DNA of 64,000 nt, taken from Tetradesmus obliquus (taxonomy: Eukaryota; Chlorophyta; Chlorophyceae; Sphaeropleales; Scenedesmaceae). The DNA is taken from the NCBI GenBank assembly GCA_030272155.1, contig CP126202.1:558001-622000 (forward strand), given 5' to 3'. The stretch's first letter is position 1. Each line of letters opens with the position of its first letter. The notes under the pieces were generated by a model that saw only the letters and a program-made list of their open reading frames with translations, ran no database searches and was not told where the DNA came from. Shown piece by piece: positions 12,661 to 24,176 of this stretch. Both the position numbers and the translations under genes were made by a program.

Positions 12661-13427
12661 GGTCTGGTGAGGCAGCGCGCAGTTGCTGGTAGCCAGCAGC
12701 AGCAGAGGGTGGATGTAGTGCTGCAGCCTGCAGCGGGTTGTATGGCGCTGACAGCGCTGGAGTAATGACTGGCACTGCACTTGCAGTCGGTGGCCCACAT
12801 GGCGCTGCTGCTGCTGCAATGTGCCTTGTGCCGGCTGCTGCTGCTGCTGCTGCTGCTGCTGCGGAGCTGGTCGCAGGTGCAACTGGCGTCCTCACAAGCC
12901 GGCTCCCACCAGGTGCTGGTGCTGCTGCTACTGCTGCAGGGCCAGTTATAGGGGTGGCGAGGCCAGCTGGTGGCCCATTGGCAGCAGCTGCAGATGGCTG
13001 GCTCTGCTTGCTTCTGCTGCTGCTGCTGGTGCTGCTGCTGCTGCTGGCCTGGGCTGGCTGGCATGCTGCTGTTGCGCTCGGCATCCCAGCAGCTGCGGCA
13101 GCACGCCTGGGTGCCTTGCCAGCAACAGCAGCAGCAGCAGCAGCAGCAGTAGGAGTAAACTGCTTGCTGGGGGCTGCTGGGGCTGAAGTTGCCACAGCCT
13201 GCCGCTGCTTGCTGCCCCTGCTGCTGCTCGTTTCCTTTACTGCAGCTGACGTGGCAGCAGCAGAAGGTGCAGGATGCTGCAGTGGCTTGCAGCTAAACGG
13301 CAGCAGCAGCAGCAGCATCAGCAGCAGCTGGCTGCTTTGAGGCAGCAGCTGAAGCTAAGGATGAATCAGCCTGCTGCTGCCTGCTGCTGTTCTGATGTGC
13401 ATACTTTGACGGCGCCACTCCTGCTGC

Positions 13428-13486
<59 letters not shown>

Positions 13487-13604
13487 GTGGTGGTGCATCG
13501 TCCCGGGCTGCTGCAGCTGTGATTTCTTTGGATGAGGTCTTGCTGGCAGAAGTGCCTTGCTGTTTCTGCTGCTGGCGGGCTTTGGCGGGTGCCTGGGCTT
13601 GCAT
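12284..13604 (-). CDS. Ala/Ser-rich RING finger protein
   Basis: Likely E3 ubiquitin ligase. Two exons, 13604-13405 and 13292-12284, with a 112-bp GT-AG intron (acceptor TTTAG). Phase 2 joins exactly and gives 402 residues ending in TGA. Most of the protein is low-complexity Ala, Ser, Gln and Pro coded by CAG/CTG runs. The last ~55 residues form a C3HC4-type RING: CVVCWEG, then HLCLCSGC, then ECPMCR. A C-terminal RING of this spacing resembles the MUL1/LRSAM-type zf-C3HC4_3 group. No membrane segment is seen. The chosen ATG lies just after an acceptor-like CCTTGCAG, so a further 5' exon is possible; a coding-like stretch (RLESGDQYMFIGRMRLFVAE) around 13790-13720 could belong to it. The substrate is unknown. 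Confidence 0.65.
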
Positions 13605-13935
13605 GACCTCTGCAAGGCAAAAGCAGCAGCAACAGCAGCAGCAGCAGCAGCAGCACATGCATATGCGAGCGTGCCACAAATGTTGCGTTGACAGGAGTGT
13701 TGTTGTAGCAGCAGCACAGTTCTGCCACAAACAAGCGCATGCGGCCAATAAACATGTACTGATCACCTGATTCTAGTCGCTCTGTGAGTGGCAGCACTCG
13801 ATGCTACTCGGCAAAGCACGCACTCAATTGCCAGGCTGAAGCGTATGCAGGAGTTGCTGCCGACGGCAGATGCGTCCAGTCAGCGAATTACATGGTGAGC
13901 TTACATGTGCTGCTGTATCCCAGCTGTCACTGCAT

Positions 13936-16900
13936 TCACCATCTCACATGATAAGCCCGCATGTGCTGCTGCATCCCAGCTATCGCTGCATTGCCGGCAA
14001 GCTCACCTGGACTGCCGGGGCTCAACCTGGTGCTGCTGCCCAATCCCCCAGTTGCAGCAGCAGTGATTCCTTCAAGCGCAGTTGAAGAGCCAGCCCGTAC
14101 TGCGCTGCTACTGCTGCTGCTGCTGCCGCTGGCGCCGGCGTTGAGACGAGCAATCTGGCCCTCTGCTGCTGGCATTGCCTCCACCCCTGCTGCTATTGCT
14201 GCAGCAGCAGCTGATGGCTCTCGCGCTGCCTGCTCACTGGCCCTGCTGCTGCCACTGCTGCTACTGCTGCGCACTCTGCTGCCACCGCTGCTTGTGGCCA
14301 CCTGCCTACCGCCCGTCCTCCTGGCCTGCTTCTTATTGGCCTTGCTGCTGCTGCTGCTGCTGGTGGTGGTGGTGGTGGTGTGTTCCGATGATGCATGCAG
14401 CTGGCCATTGTCAGCAGCAGCTGCAGCAGCAGCAGCAGTGGTGTCCGATGCTGTTGCAGCAGCGACAGCGTCTGCCGATGAGCTGAAGCATGTTGCAGCA
14501 GCAGCCACCTCAACAGATGCTGACATGTAGAGCTGCTGCAGCGCAGCCACCTCAACAGATGCTGACATGTAGAGCTGCTGCAGCGCAGCCACCAGCTTCC
14601 TGAAGGGTGCAAGCGGTGCACCCTCCCATGCCCAGCACACGCCAAACCATGCGCACACCAGCACAACTGCCCAAGTTTGTGCCTGTGTAAAGTCCATCTC
14701 TGGCCAATCAACGTGCATGCCACCCAAACCACAGCGCAGAGGAAAGCACAGAAGGCACGCGGCACTCAGAACAAACAGCGCAGAAGCAGCAGCAAGCTGC
14801 CTGGCCAGCAGCCACACACAGCCGCTGTGCAGGCTGCTGATGTAACTCAGCGCACCACGGCCACTGCCGGCCATGCGAGCTGCTACGATTGTGCTGATGT
14901 GCGGCAGCACATTGTGGCCAAGGTCAACCACGCTAGCTGCAGCAAGTGCAGTCTGTGCAGCCATAGCCCTCACAGTGGCTGCAATTGACTGACAATATCT
15001 GTCTGGCTGCTGCAGCACAACAAGCAGCTCACGGAAGGGTGGGAACTGCACCACGATCCATGCATAGCCCACAATAGTTCCAGACACAATGATCGCCTCA
15101 ATTGCAAACACTGTCTTCTGCACCAAAACAAGCTTCCAGCTAGCTTGTGGGTGAGCAGGAGCAAAAAGCCCGCCGCATATCTGCCACAGCAAGGTCACAT
15201 AGAAAAGCGCAAGAGCTACAGCAATCAGGAGCCACGCAAGGCGCGTCGTGGCCCACCACAGACCACAACCCACATCACGCAGCACACCACCTATGCGGCA
15301 CAGCAGACTGCCCATGTAACGCAGCCCACCACGCAGATCAAGCAGCATACCACCCTTGTCAGGGCTAGCGCTGCAGGCTGCAGCAGGCTGCACACCCCGA
15401 CCTGCTGCTCGCGCTGCTGCTGCTGCTGCCCTGCGCCGAGGCTTCGCACTCTGGGCCGAGGCGGACTGCCACAACTGCCGCAACGCAGCCAAGCATAGTA
15501 CCAGCACCGTCAAACATGTGCCTGTCAGTTTAAAAGTGTCCTGCAGTGTTAGATGTGCAGCACGCCGGTCAGATGCAGGTTGACCCGCCGTGCTGGTGCT
15601 GCTTTTATCATCAGCAGTCTTCCTGTGCTCGTGCAGTGGTTTAATTGGCACTGCACCCTGCGGTGGCCCAAACTCCCGCCACACAGCATCAAACGTGTTG
15701 ACGCCTTTGCCGCAGTCAAAGCAGTCAAGCGTGGGCTCTGCTGTATAGCCTGTCGCTTATTTAGAGTGCATGTCAAACCCCGGAGCTTGCACATGCGCGG
15801 CCAGATGTTGGCCCGCGACGTGCCATAACACGAGGTGCTTGCTGGCAGGCCGTGTGACGGGGGAGCGAAGGCACGCGCCGCAGTTGTGCAGAAAGGCTTG
15901 TTCTTCAAAGAACGGCAGGGCGCCAGCGTCGTGTGTGTCCAGGCATTCTTGGCAGGCGTTGGGAGCGCAGAAATCGTCCTCGTAGGCATCCCAGTTATAG
16001 TCGACTATAACTGTCGCAGACGTCTGCAGGGTCGTCGCTTTCGCTGGCAAAACGCGACAGCCTGCAGGAGGGGAGGGACAACAGCGATGGCAGCAGCAGC
16101 AGCAGCAGCATGCATGCATGCATTCGATGCTTGCAGGGGCCAGAAGTGTAGCAGCCCAGGTGTGGCAATTACCAAGAACATTGGCTTCAGGGTTCACCTA
16201 CGGAGCAGCTGATGGAAGTGCTGCCAACGGCCAAGCACAGCTTGCAGGGCAACAGACCGTCTGTTGACAACTTGGGCTACGTTGTGCAGGCTTCATCATG
16301 GGGAAAACAAGCCCAAGGTAACATATGGCCTGCACCGTCAACTGTCAGCAGTTTGCACATCAGCTCTGGCGGGGTTGACATCCGACATGCACTGCAGGCA
16401 GTCTGCTGCTGCATATAAACTTGATAGTGGTTTGAAACCACTTTGTGTACTGCTTGCTGCTCAAGGTGGCAACAACCTTGGAGTGGGGCGTACTGTCTGC
16501 AGCGTGAGCGTTCCTGGCATTGCAATGCACCAGCTCTTGCATGTATGCCTGCACCATTGCTGCTGCTGCTGCTGCTGCTGCTCACCACCAAACGGTTGCG
16601 TGATGTGCGAGCACGTTGCGCAGCACAGTGCTGACACTGTCAGACGCAAGGCAGGAGTGGCAGTTTCTGTAGCCAGAGTCGCTGACCATCAAGGCTTGAT
16701 CAAGATCAAGATCAGGGTCAAGATCACTGTCTTCCCACCTGCAGCAATCATCATCAGCAGCAGACAGGTGTTTGCAGGACTTGAGGCAGGGGCCTGGGAC
16801 AGCGAGAGGTGGCCGCTGCGCAAACCATGGACAGCATGAAGCCCACAATTCACAGCAATTTCGTTTATGAACATGTAGTACGCATTCACTGCAAACAACA

Positions 16901-17262
16901 GCTCATTATTCGCCTCTGAAGCACGTACTACTCAACAGTTGGACAAGATCATTCAATTCAGCAGTTGCTGCAGTGCATGACAATTGCCATGGCACTGCTC
17001 AGTTGCCTGCACCAGAGACGCCAGGGGCAAACATACAGCACCTCATGCCGCAAGAAATGGCTGTGGCTAAAGATCAGTGCTCAAACCTGTCTTTCAAGAG
17101 ATGGGCGCAGCTGGAGCACTGGTTCGCTGCTGCGGTGTCATGCCGCTTCATGTGGCTGTCGCGTATGCGAGCTGCGAAATCCTCACGCCTTAGCTCAGCT
17201 GTTGTAACAATTGTAGACAGAAGAAGCAGCCACAGGACGCATTGCGAGCTGCCCCGAGCCAT
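13936..17262 (-). CDS. Five-CxxC secreted/membrane protein, copy A (interrupted)
   Basis: I do not recognise this family. Exon 1, 17262-17087 (176 nt), has a signal peptide (MARGSSQCVLWLLLLSTIV), then ARIRDSHMKRHD and CSSC. Exon 2, 16738-16586, has an acidic DPDLDLD repeat, then CHSCLAS, VLRNVLAHH and TVWW. Exon 3, 16061-13936, has CQECLD, FLHNCGACL, SKHLVLWHVAG, DMHSK, CFDC and VWREFGPP. It continues as ~580 open codons with about five hydrophobic spans (for example CLTVLVLCLAAL, LLIAVALALFYVTLLW, ALFVLSAACLLCF) and a Ser/Thr/Ala-rich tail, ending in TGA. Splice phases agree. Two lesions are visible against copy B: about 10 extra bases forming a palindrome at 15992-16013, and TAA where copy B has Tyr after HSK. 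The gene may be a recent pseudogene, carry sequence errors, or express only its membrane part. The spaced CxxC pairs suggest metal binding or disulfides; this is inference. Confidence 0.55.
15992..16013. repeat. Perfect 22-bp palindrome inside copy A exon 3
   Basis: CAGTTATAGTC is followed at once by its exact reverse complement. It sits in the coding exon between the codons for ADVCD and DYNWDAYEDD. Removing ten bases of it restores one frame across the exon, so it coincides with the frameshift. Confidence 0.9.
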
Positions 17263-20083
17263 GCTTGTCCGGCAATCGGATCTCTGGACTGGAGTCAGGC
17301 AGCAGGAGAGGATGCCGTCGATATCAACATTATCCACCTCCTTGATCAACCTGAACGCTGATCAAAGCATCCAAGGTTTGGGTGGCCGGGGTCGGACATA
17401 GACCGCCACCAGCTGCCACGTGAACTACAGGCACCAGCTGCACAACATGAGCATCAGGACATATCATCATCGCGAGTGATGTCCAAACAAACTTTTTTAC
17501 ATCTTTCTCACATCTTGCACGTTACACAACGTAAACTGCCCGGAATACTACCACTGTACTGTGGGGCAGCCTGTGCTGCATGCACATGTGAGGCATCACC
17601 AGCACTGCTCCCGCGGAAAGGCCAGCGCTCAGCAGTCGCACTCAGCAAGGCATGCATACGCAGTCTGGAAAAATGTCTCTCGTTCTGCACACGACCACAT
17701 GCCCAACAACCAGCAGCACCACACAATACCATGCCATAGTGCGCAGCCTTGCTTTGATGTTGATCGGCAGCCCGCGAGCCATGCATTCACGAATACCCTG
17801 GCGTGGTGCTGCTTTGATCAAGGCAGCCATCACATGGCTGCCACACATCTGTTACGGGGCTTCGTCACCATGACTGCGCCTCACAAACAGCATGAGCACC
17901 ACGTTGGCGACTACGGCTATGCAAGCTTGTGCCGTGCACACCTCGTAGTGCATGCACCCAGGCACACATGCAAGCAGTGCTACAGCATGCGGTGTTTCAT
18001 TTGCAGATGCACATAGTGCAAGAGTCTGCACGCACGCCACTGTGCAGCATGCAACACCAGGCGCTTCACTCAGCACAGAGTTGCCTGCAGCGTAGTCGAA
18101 ACAAAAATGGCATCCTGCAAGCTGCCTATAGTTCTGCAGCGCATGCTTCTGTGCCCAAGACACCAGGCTGCGCAGAAGATGGGAGAGCATACAGCAAGCC
18201 TTACACACATGTTTGCAAAATGCACGCCGCTGCTGCAAGTTTGCAAAAGGCACCTGCATGCAATCAGTTGCAGACCAGCAGCCGGATCTATCTGTAGCTG
18301 CCAGAAGCACCCCACACTGCAAAGAGCAGCAGCACAGCCAAGAACGCACTGCGGCACACACTGAAGTGCCGTTGGCAGTGCCATCCACTGCTGGCTCGTT
18401 TGCAAAGGCTGCGTTTCATCTCCTTTGCAATAGCTGCACACGGACGGCACAACACAGGCGGCTGCACCTCAACAGCAGCAGAAGCTCCAGCCAGCAGCCA
18501 CAGCTGTGTGCAAAATAATAATCGTGCCTGGTGAATCTGCCGCTGCACATACGCCACTGCAGAATCCACAGCATGCAGTGTGTACACGTGTGCTGTCTGG
18601 CAAGCGCTTCACCAGCCCTCATAATGACTGTTCAGCATGCTCCCGCAACTGCACAGCGCTGTACAATACTGCACTGAATAAACCGCTCTGCACACCACTG
18701 TGCAGCATTGCACGTTGCGCACCACTGCACAGCACAGCACAGCTGAGCACAGCCGTGCACTGCACACAAGCTAGCTGCCAGCACTGCATACATTGTGCAA
18801 GACACATGCATGTGGCACATGCTGCCAGCTTTGCACTGTTAGCCCATGTGCTGCGGCCCAGTAGCCCACACAGCATCCCTCAAAGCACAATACCAGAGCA
18901 AGTCTCATGTGCCACCAAAGGGCTGCTTGGCCATGACCGTAGCTGCTGCACTGTCACGTGCTGCCACAGCAATCATCAATAACATGCGGCCAACAAGCAG
19001 CGTCTTGCCACAAAAACCAAGACAAGACAGCGCACTGTACGCCAGGGCAGGTCTAACGCGCCAAAACAGCTGCTTGATTGTGACGCCGCCGCCGCAGGCT
19101 GACTGTTGCAGGAGCAGCGCTGGCACAGGCCACTGCCACGCAAACCACCCTGCTGTCAACACCACACGCAGCGCCGAGCCAAGCGAAAACACACCACGCT
19201 CTTCACCGGAGCAGGCCTCATGCGCCAGGGCAGCTGTTTGTCACGATACAGCTGCTGCAGGCCACTGCCGCAGCACCCACCTGCTACCAACGCCACGAAC
19301 AGTGGCTAGCACAAAGAAAGTATTATGCCCTCCACCAAAGCAGGATCAAGCGCAACAGCAGCTGCTTGGCCGTACGAGCCGCAACACCACCCACAGCGCC
19401 ATGCCGTCCACCACAAGACCGCAACCTCCACCCAACACTGCAAGGCGGTCTCATGCACGATTCTGACGCCGTAGCTGCAGGTCAGTGCTGCAGGAGCAAC
19501 CAACAGCTGATGACACAACCATATGCAGCGCCGTCCCACACAAGCAAACACACAGAGAACGGTGTTGCACAGGCACGCCACGGCCGCACACCAGCAGGCA
19601 TCGCCCCGCGCTACACATGTGCAGCGTTGTTGCAAACATGCAATCGCCCAGCGAGCGCAGCCAGTGTGTGTTGAACAGCAGCTGCTGCAGCGCAGCTGGG
19701 CAGCCACTGCAACAGCTACAGCTACAGCCTGCTGCTGCATGAGCGCTGCCGAGGCAAGCAATGAGCACGCACGGCCATGCAGCACGACAGCACGCACAAG
19801 AGGAAGCACGATAGCTGCTGCCACCAGCAAACAGGGGCAGGCAGAGGCATCTGTCAAGCTGTGCTTCAACTCTTCTGCTGTGCTTAGCACTGTGCATACA
19901 CAGCGGGCCAGCCGACAAGCTGGTCAGCATGTGAGCGCACAAGCACAAAATGCATGGCATGACAACCGCGTACGCAGCTGCAGTGCCTGCTGCTGTTGTG
20001 TGCCACCGCCACCAGCAGCAAGAGTAGGGCAGGTGACAAAATGGAAAAAAGGTCCAGAAACAACGCATCCTCCCGCTGCCACC
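17263..20083. other. Low-complexity intergenic region with a degenerate tandem array
   Basis: No gene is supported. The promoter of copy A (-) should lie just above 17262, and the 3' flank of the C2H2 gene (-) just below 20084. Many open frames run on both strands because of CAGC/TGCA-rich composition, but none has a domain or consistent splice sites. Confidence 0.4.
18890..19540. repeat. Degenerate tandem array, ~150-bp period
   Basis: At least four diverged units share the order: GCAAG/GCAGG..TCATG, a CAGCTGCTTG-like core, a GCTGCAGG/TGCAGGAGCA motif, GGCCACTGCC, then AACACC/AACGCC. Clear members begin near 18895, 19035, 19210 and 19340, with a partial one near 19445. Unit length is uneven. 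It has no recognisable coding function. Confidence 0.55.
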
Positions 20084-21811
20084 TCACGCAATGGCAAGCC
20101 CAGCCATCGACGCAGCAACAGCTGCAGCACTGCTGCGCCCGGCATCGCCTGCCGGGACGACACCATCTCCACCACCACCTGCTGCTGCTGCTGCTGCTGC
20201 TGCACCATGCGAGCCCCCAGGGCGCCGGCGCCCATACCTCCTGCTGCCGCTGCCTGCTGCTGCAGCTGCTGCTCCTGCTGCTGCTGGTGCATCACCACCA
20301 CTGCCCCCACCACCAGCGGCAGCGCCAGCAATAGCAGCAGTGCTGCTAGCGCCAGCCGCATCACCACCTCCTGCAGCAGCTGCAGCAGTGCTCGCCGGCT
20401 TGGGCCTCCACACAACTGTCACATGGCCTGCTGCGCCTACGCCTGCTGCTGCCGCACCGCCACCACCCCTGCCGCTGCCACTGCCTGTCGTTCCCGTGCC
20501 GCAGCGTCCCTTGCCCCTGCCCCGGCCCCCGCTGCGCCTGCTGCTGCCATCACCAGCTCCTGCTGCTGCTGATGCTTCACCTCCATCCCCTGCTGCTGCT
20601 TCATGGCCCTTCCCGCCACCTCCTGCAAGCGCAGCACTGACAGCACTTGCAGCAGCAGCAGCAGCAGCTGAGCTGGCTGCATCTGCATCAGCAGGCTGCA
20701 TGCTGCTTGAGCGGCTGCCGCGGGCCCTGCCCCTGCCACGCTGACGCCGCCTGCCTGTGCGTACAGCAGCAGCAGCATCGCCCTCGCCTGCCGCCGCCCC
20801 TGCAGCTGCGCCGTCATGCGCAGCACTTGCAGAAAACACATCACTGCCAGGCTCCCCTGTTGCTGCTGCTGCTGCTGCTGCTGCGTTGCGGCCTCTGCCG
20901 CTGCGGCCGTGGTGGCGCCTGGAACGGCCGCTACCACGCGCTGCTGCTGTGCTGCCTTCTCCAGCCTCATCACCTGCTGCTGCTGCTGCTGCTGCACTCT
21001 CAAGGTCGCCTGCCTGCGCACCATCCTGCTGCTGCTGCTGCTGCCTCCTCCTCTCAGGCCTGCGCCTGCCCCTGCCCCTGCCGGCACTTTCTTCTGCAGC
21101 CTCATCGTCTGCTGCCTCATCACCTGCAGCCTCATCACCTGCTGCTGCTGCTGAGTCAGCGTGAGCTAATGGTGAATCAGCCTCAGCTGCAGAGTCACCA
21201 TCCTCCTGCTCGGCAGCAGGCCGCCGCAGCAGCGTGACCCGCGCGCCGTTTGCGCCAGGGGTTGGCTTGCGCACAGGCACCCACAGGGCCGCAACTGCGT
21301 TCTTTGCGGCGTTCACTGCATCATCCACATGCAGGCCTGCAGCTGCAGCTGTTGCTGTGTCAGCAGCAGCATCGTGCTCGTGTGCTCCGTCCTCAGCTGC
21401 TGCTGCACCCCGCCTGCCCCGGCCTGCTGTTCTGCTGCTGCCCCTGGCACCTCTGCCAGTCCTCCTGTGCCTTGCTGCATCCCTGTCAGCGGCCTCTGCT
21501 GCCTCAACAGCATCAGGCTGATGTGCTTCAGCACCAGCAGCTGGTGCAGAGCTGCAGCTGGCATCTAGCGCGTCTGAATCCGGCTGCCGGCCAGGCTTGG
21601 TGCGCCTGCCCCTGCCCCTGCCCCTGCGTGGGCCCCTGCCATCTGCTGCTGTTGCCCCAGCAGCTGCTGCTTTCGCGCCTTCTTGCCGCTCATCTTCAAA
21701 GTCATCACTCTCGCTCTCTGCAAGGTTTGAAGCCTGATGGACGCGCTCCTGGTGTTGCTTGAAGGCGTCGCGAGACGGCAGCACCTCCCCGCACTCGGCA
21801 CAAAAGAACAT
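20084..21811 (-). CDS. C2H2 zinc-finger protein with long Ala/Arg/Gly-rich tail
   Basis: Single open frame of 575 residues from ATG at 21811 to TGA. The N-terminus carries one C2H2 finger, CAECGEVLPSRDAFKQHQ followed by ERVHQ, followed at once by an acidic patch (ESESDDFEDE). The rest is low complexity: RGRGRGRR-type basic blocks at several points, poly-Ala runs, Gly-rich tracts and acidic DEAAGDEAADDEA repeats. The RG blocks resemble RNA-binding or nucleolar proteins, so a nucleic-acid-binding role is likely, but no specific family is recognised. It is divergent from the XRN-like exonuclease gene, with 354 bp between the two start codons, so the two may share a promoter. Introns are not needed, although an intron in the repetitive part cannot be excluded. 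Confidence 0.65.
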   Translation of the reverse strand: MFFCAECGEVLPSRDAFKQHQERVHQASNLAESESDDFEDERQEGAKAAAAGATAADGRGPRRGRGRGRRTKPGRQPDSDALDASCSSAPAAGAEAHQPDAVEAAEAADRDAARHRRTGRGARGSSRTAGRGRRGAAAAEDGAHEHDAAADTATAAAAGLHVDDAVNAAKNAVAALWVPVRKPTPGANGARVTLLRRPAAEQEDGDSAAEADSPLAHADSAAAAGDEAAGDEAADDEAAEESAGRGRGRRRPERRRQQQQQQDGAQAGDLESAAAAAAAGDEAGEGSTAAARGSGRSRRHHGRSGRGRNAAAAAAAATGEPGSDVFSASAAHDGAAAGAAAGEGDAAAAVRTGRRRQRGRGRARGSRSSSMQPADADAASSAAAAAAASAVSAALAGGGGKGHEAAAGDGGEASAAAGAGDGSSRRSGGRGRGKGRCGTGTTGSGSGRGGGGAAAAGVGAAGHVTVVWRPKPASTAAAAAGGGDAAGASSTAAIAGAAAGGGGSGGDAPAAAGAAAAAAGSGSRRYGRRRPGGSHGAAAAAAAAGGGGDGVVPAGDAGRSSAAAVAASMAGLAIA

Positions 21812-22165
21812 TGCGTCGGGCTATCACTTCATCCTGAGGCAACGAACACGAAATGTTGTTCAAAAGGATAGCACGTTGATGATAAGATCGAGGCTAACCA
21901 TGGACCTAAAACGGAACATTGCTATAACGTTTGTTTGTTTTGCTGGTGTCGCAGACGCCCCACGATGTCACACGATGATCGTCAAAGCTAGCAATACTTT
22001 GTTTCGGTGTAGTACCGGCTGCTTATAGCAGCATCACCAGTGCAAGAGCCATGAAGAAGGCAACTGCTGCTGCCTGAGTTGTGCTGCCTCCTTCCTTTTT
22101 TGCCTGAAGTCTGACTTTATTGCAACGAAGACTATCTACCGGCACAACATCAAAAAATACTAGCC
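21812..22165. promoter_or_regulatory. Bidirectional promoter region
   Basis: This 354-bp gap separates the start codons of the C2H2 protein (-) and the XRN-like nuclease (+), so it should hold both promoters and both 5' UTRs. It is visibly more AT-rich than the flanking genes. I see no definite TATA box or named element. Confidence 0.45.
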
Positions 22166-24135
22166 ATGGGGATCCCTGGCTTCAATACCTGGTTCTATGA
22201 GAACAACAAGGCTGCGTACCAGCCACTGGCTCAGACAACAGTAGACCATCTGTACATTGACATGAACTCGGTGCTGCACAATGTGCTGCGAAAAGGTAAG
22301 GCACAGCATCCTATGTGCCTAAGCCATGCACGCACTGGAGTGGGCTCACCTCCGCCGGTCATAGCAACTGGCATGCAGCTGCTGTGCTGCTGCTGCTGCT
22401 GCTGCTGGTGCTGGCCCAGCCGTGCCCTCATGCAGCAGCTGCTCAAGATCTGTCTTGTGCCAGCTTCAAACCGCTGTCTTATAATCCCTGCCAGCCGAAA
22501 TCATGACAGCTACCACCTGCTGCTGCACAAGCCCTGCCAGCTGCCCATGTTTCTGCAAACCCAGCGCATTCCTGCAACCCCTGTGCATTCCTGCAAACTT
22601 TCCTGCAGCCGAGCACTACGACAAGTACCACGCGCTGCTGCACAAGCGGCTGGACGCAATCCTGCGGCTGACCAACCCGCGCAAGAGCGTGATGCTGGCC
22701 ATTGACGGGCCTGCACCGCTTGCTAAGCTCATCACGCAGCGCGAGCGGCGCAAGGTGCGGCAAACTAGAATTGTTGTTGTGCGGTTTTTGGTAGTAAGTG
22801 CTTTGTACGGGGTGACGCTCCTGGCGAAGCTCATCACGCAGCGTGAGCGGCGCAAGGTGCGCTGCTGTTGGTGCTTATATGGAAGTGATGTGTGCCTGTA
22901 ACCCGTGTAGCACCAGCTTACAAGACTTTGGTTTGAGATGCAAATGACAAAATAACAATGTCATTTGTGGTTTAAAGTTCACAACACTGCGTGTGTGCCT
23001 TCTGTGCTCGCAGAAGACATTCTCTGTGGAGTCGCGCAAGAAGGGCCAGCAGCAGCAGGGCGGCGGCAGCAGCGGCAGCAGCAGCAAGGGCAAGAAAGCT
23101 CGCAGCAACGTGGTGTCCAGCACCGCGCTGACACCCGGTACCCCCTTCATGCACGACGTGTGTGTGTCCTGCTGCTACTATGTGTGCGCGCGCCTTGCCA
23201 ACCGCAAGTGGCAGCACGTGAGTCAGTAGTAGTGCTACCCAGCATATCTGTTACACTTGGCGCCTGCCCTGGTTTTGCGTGTTTGCCAGTATCGTACGCT
23301 GTCAGCAAATGATGTTTATTGTGGGATGGCCTCAGCTGCTGGTGTGCGCACAGCAGCCATTTTTTGAAACCGTGGACATGCTGCAGCTGGAATAGGAGCT
23401 GCCCCACCGTAGCTGGCAAGGGCGATGTTGTATGAGCTGTTGATGCACCAAATACGTCAGCAACCCACAGCATATTGCCTGTGAATAGATTGTCTGATTT
23501 GCAGCTTGAGTGGGAGCTGTCAGGCCCAACTGTGGCTGGCAAGGCTCATATGCATGTGATGCTGCTGATGCACCAAACACAATTAAAGAGTGTAAAATAT
23601 CGCTTGTTTTGTTGCTTGATTTGCAGCTGGAGTGGGAGCTGTCAGGTCCTACTGTTGCTGGCGAGGGAGAGGTGAAGATCCTGGGGCGCCTGGCAAGGCC
23701 ACGCCACGACGACTCGGTGTCACCCGCCGACACACACAGTGAGTGGCGGCTGTGAGTGACACGGGTGACGCTAGTGACACGGGTGCGTGTTTGTGTGGGG
23801 AGGAGGAAGGGGGCGAGGTGAAGAACCTGGGGCGGCTGGCACGCCATGATGACTCGGTGGCACCCAGTGACACTCACAGTGAGTGACGCTGGGGTTGACA
23901 CGGGTGACACTAGTGGCGCGCTTCGGTCACCTGTTTTGGTGACGCGTGTGGGTGGGAGGGGCAACAGGTGGCACAGGTGACACTATTCCAGACACGGCTG
24001 GGACATCACGCTAAGCCAGCTTTACTTCTGCTGTTGCTGCTGCTGCTGCGGCTGCTGCTGCAGTGATTGTTGGATATGACGCTGACCTCATGCTGCTGGC
24101 GCTGGTGAGCAGCACGCCGCGGCTGCACACCATCA

Positions 24136-24176
<41 letters not shown>

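Noticed and set aside
13430..13485. Poly-Ser/poly-Gln reading frames around CTG runs
   Set aside because: All six frames stay open in CAG/CTG tracts. Only the frame giving poly-Ala joins the RING exons in phase.
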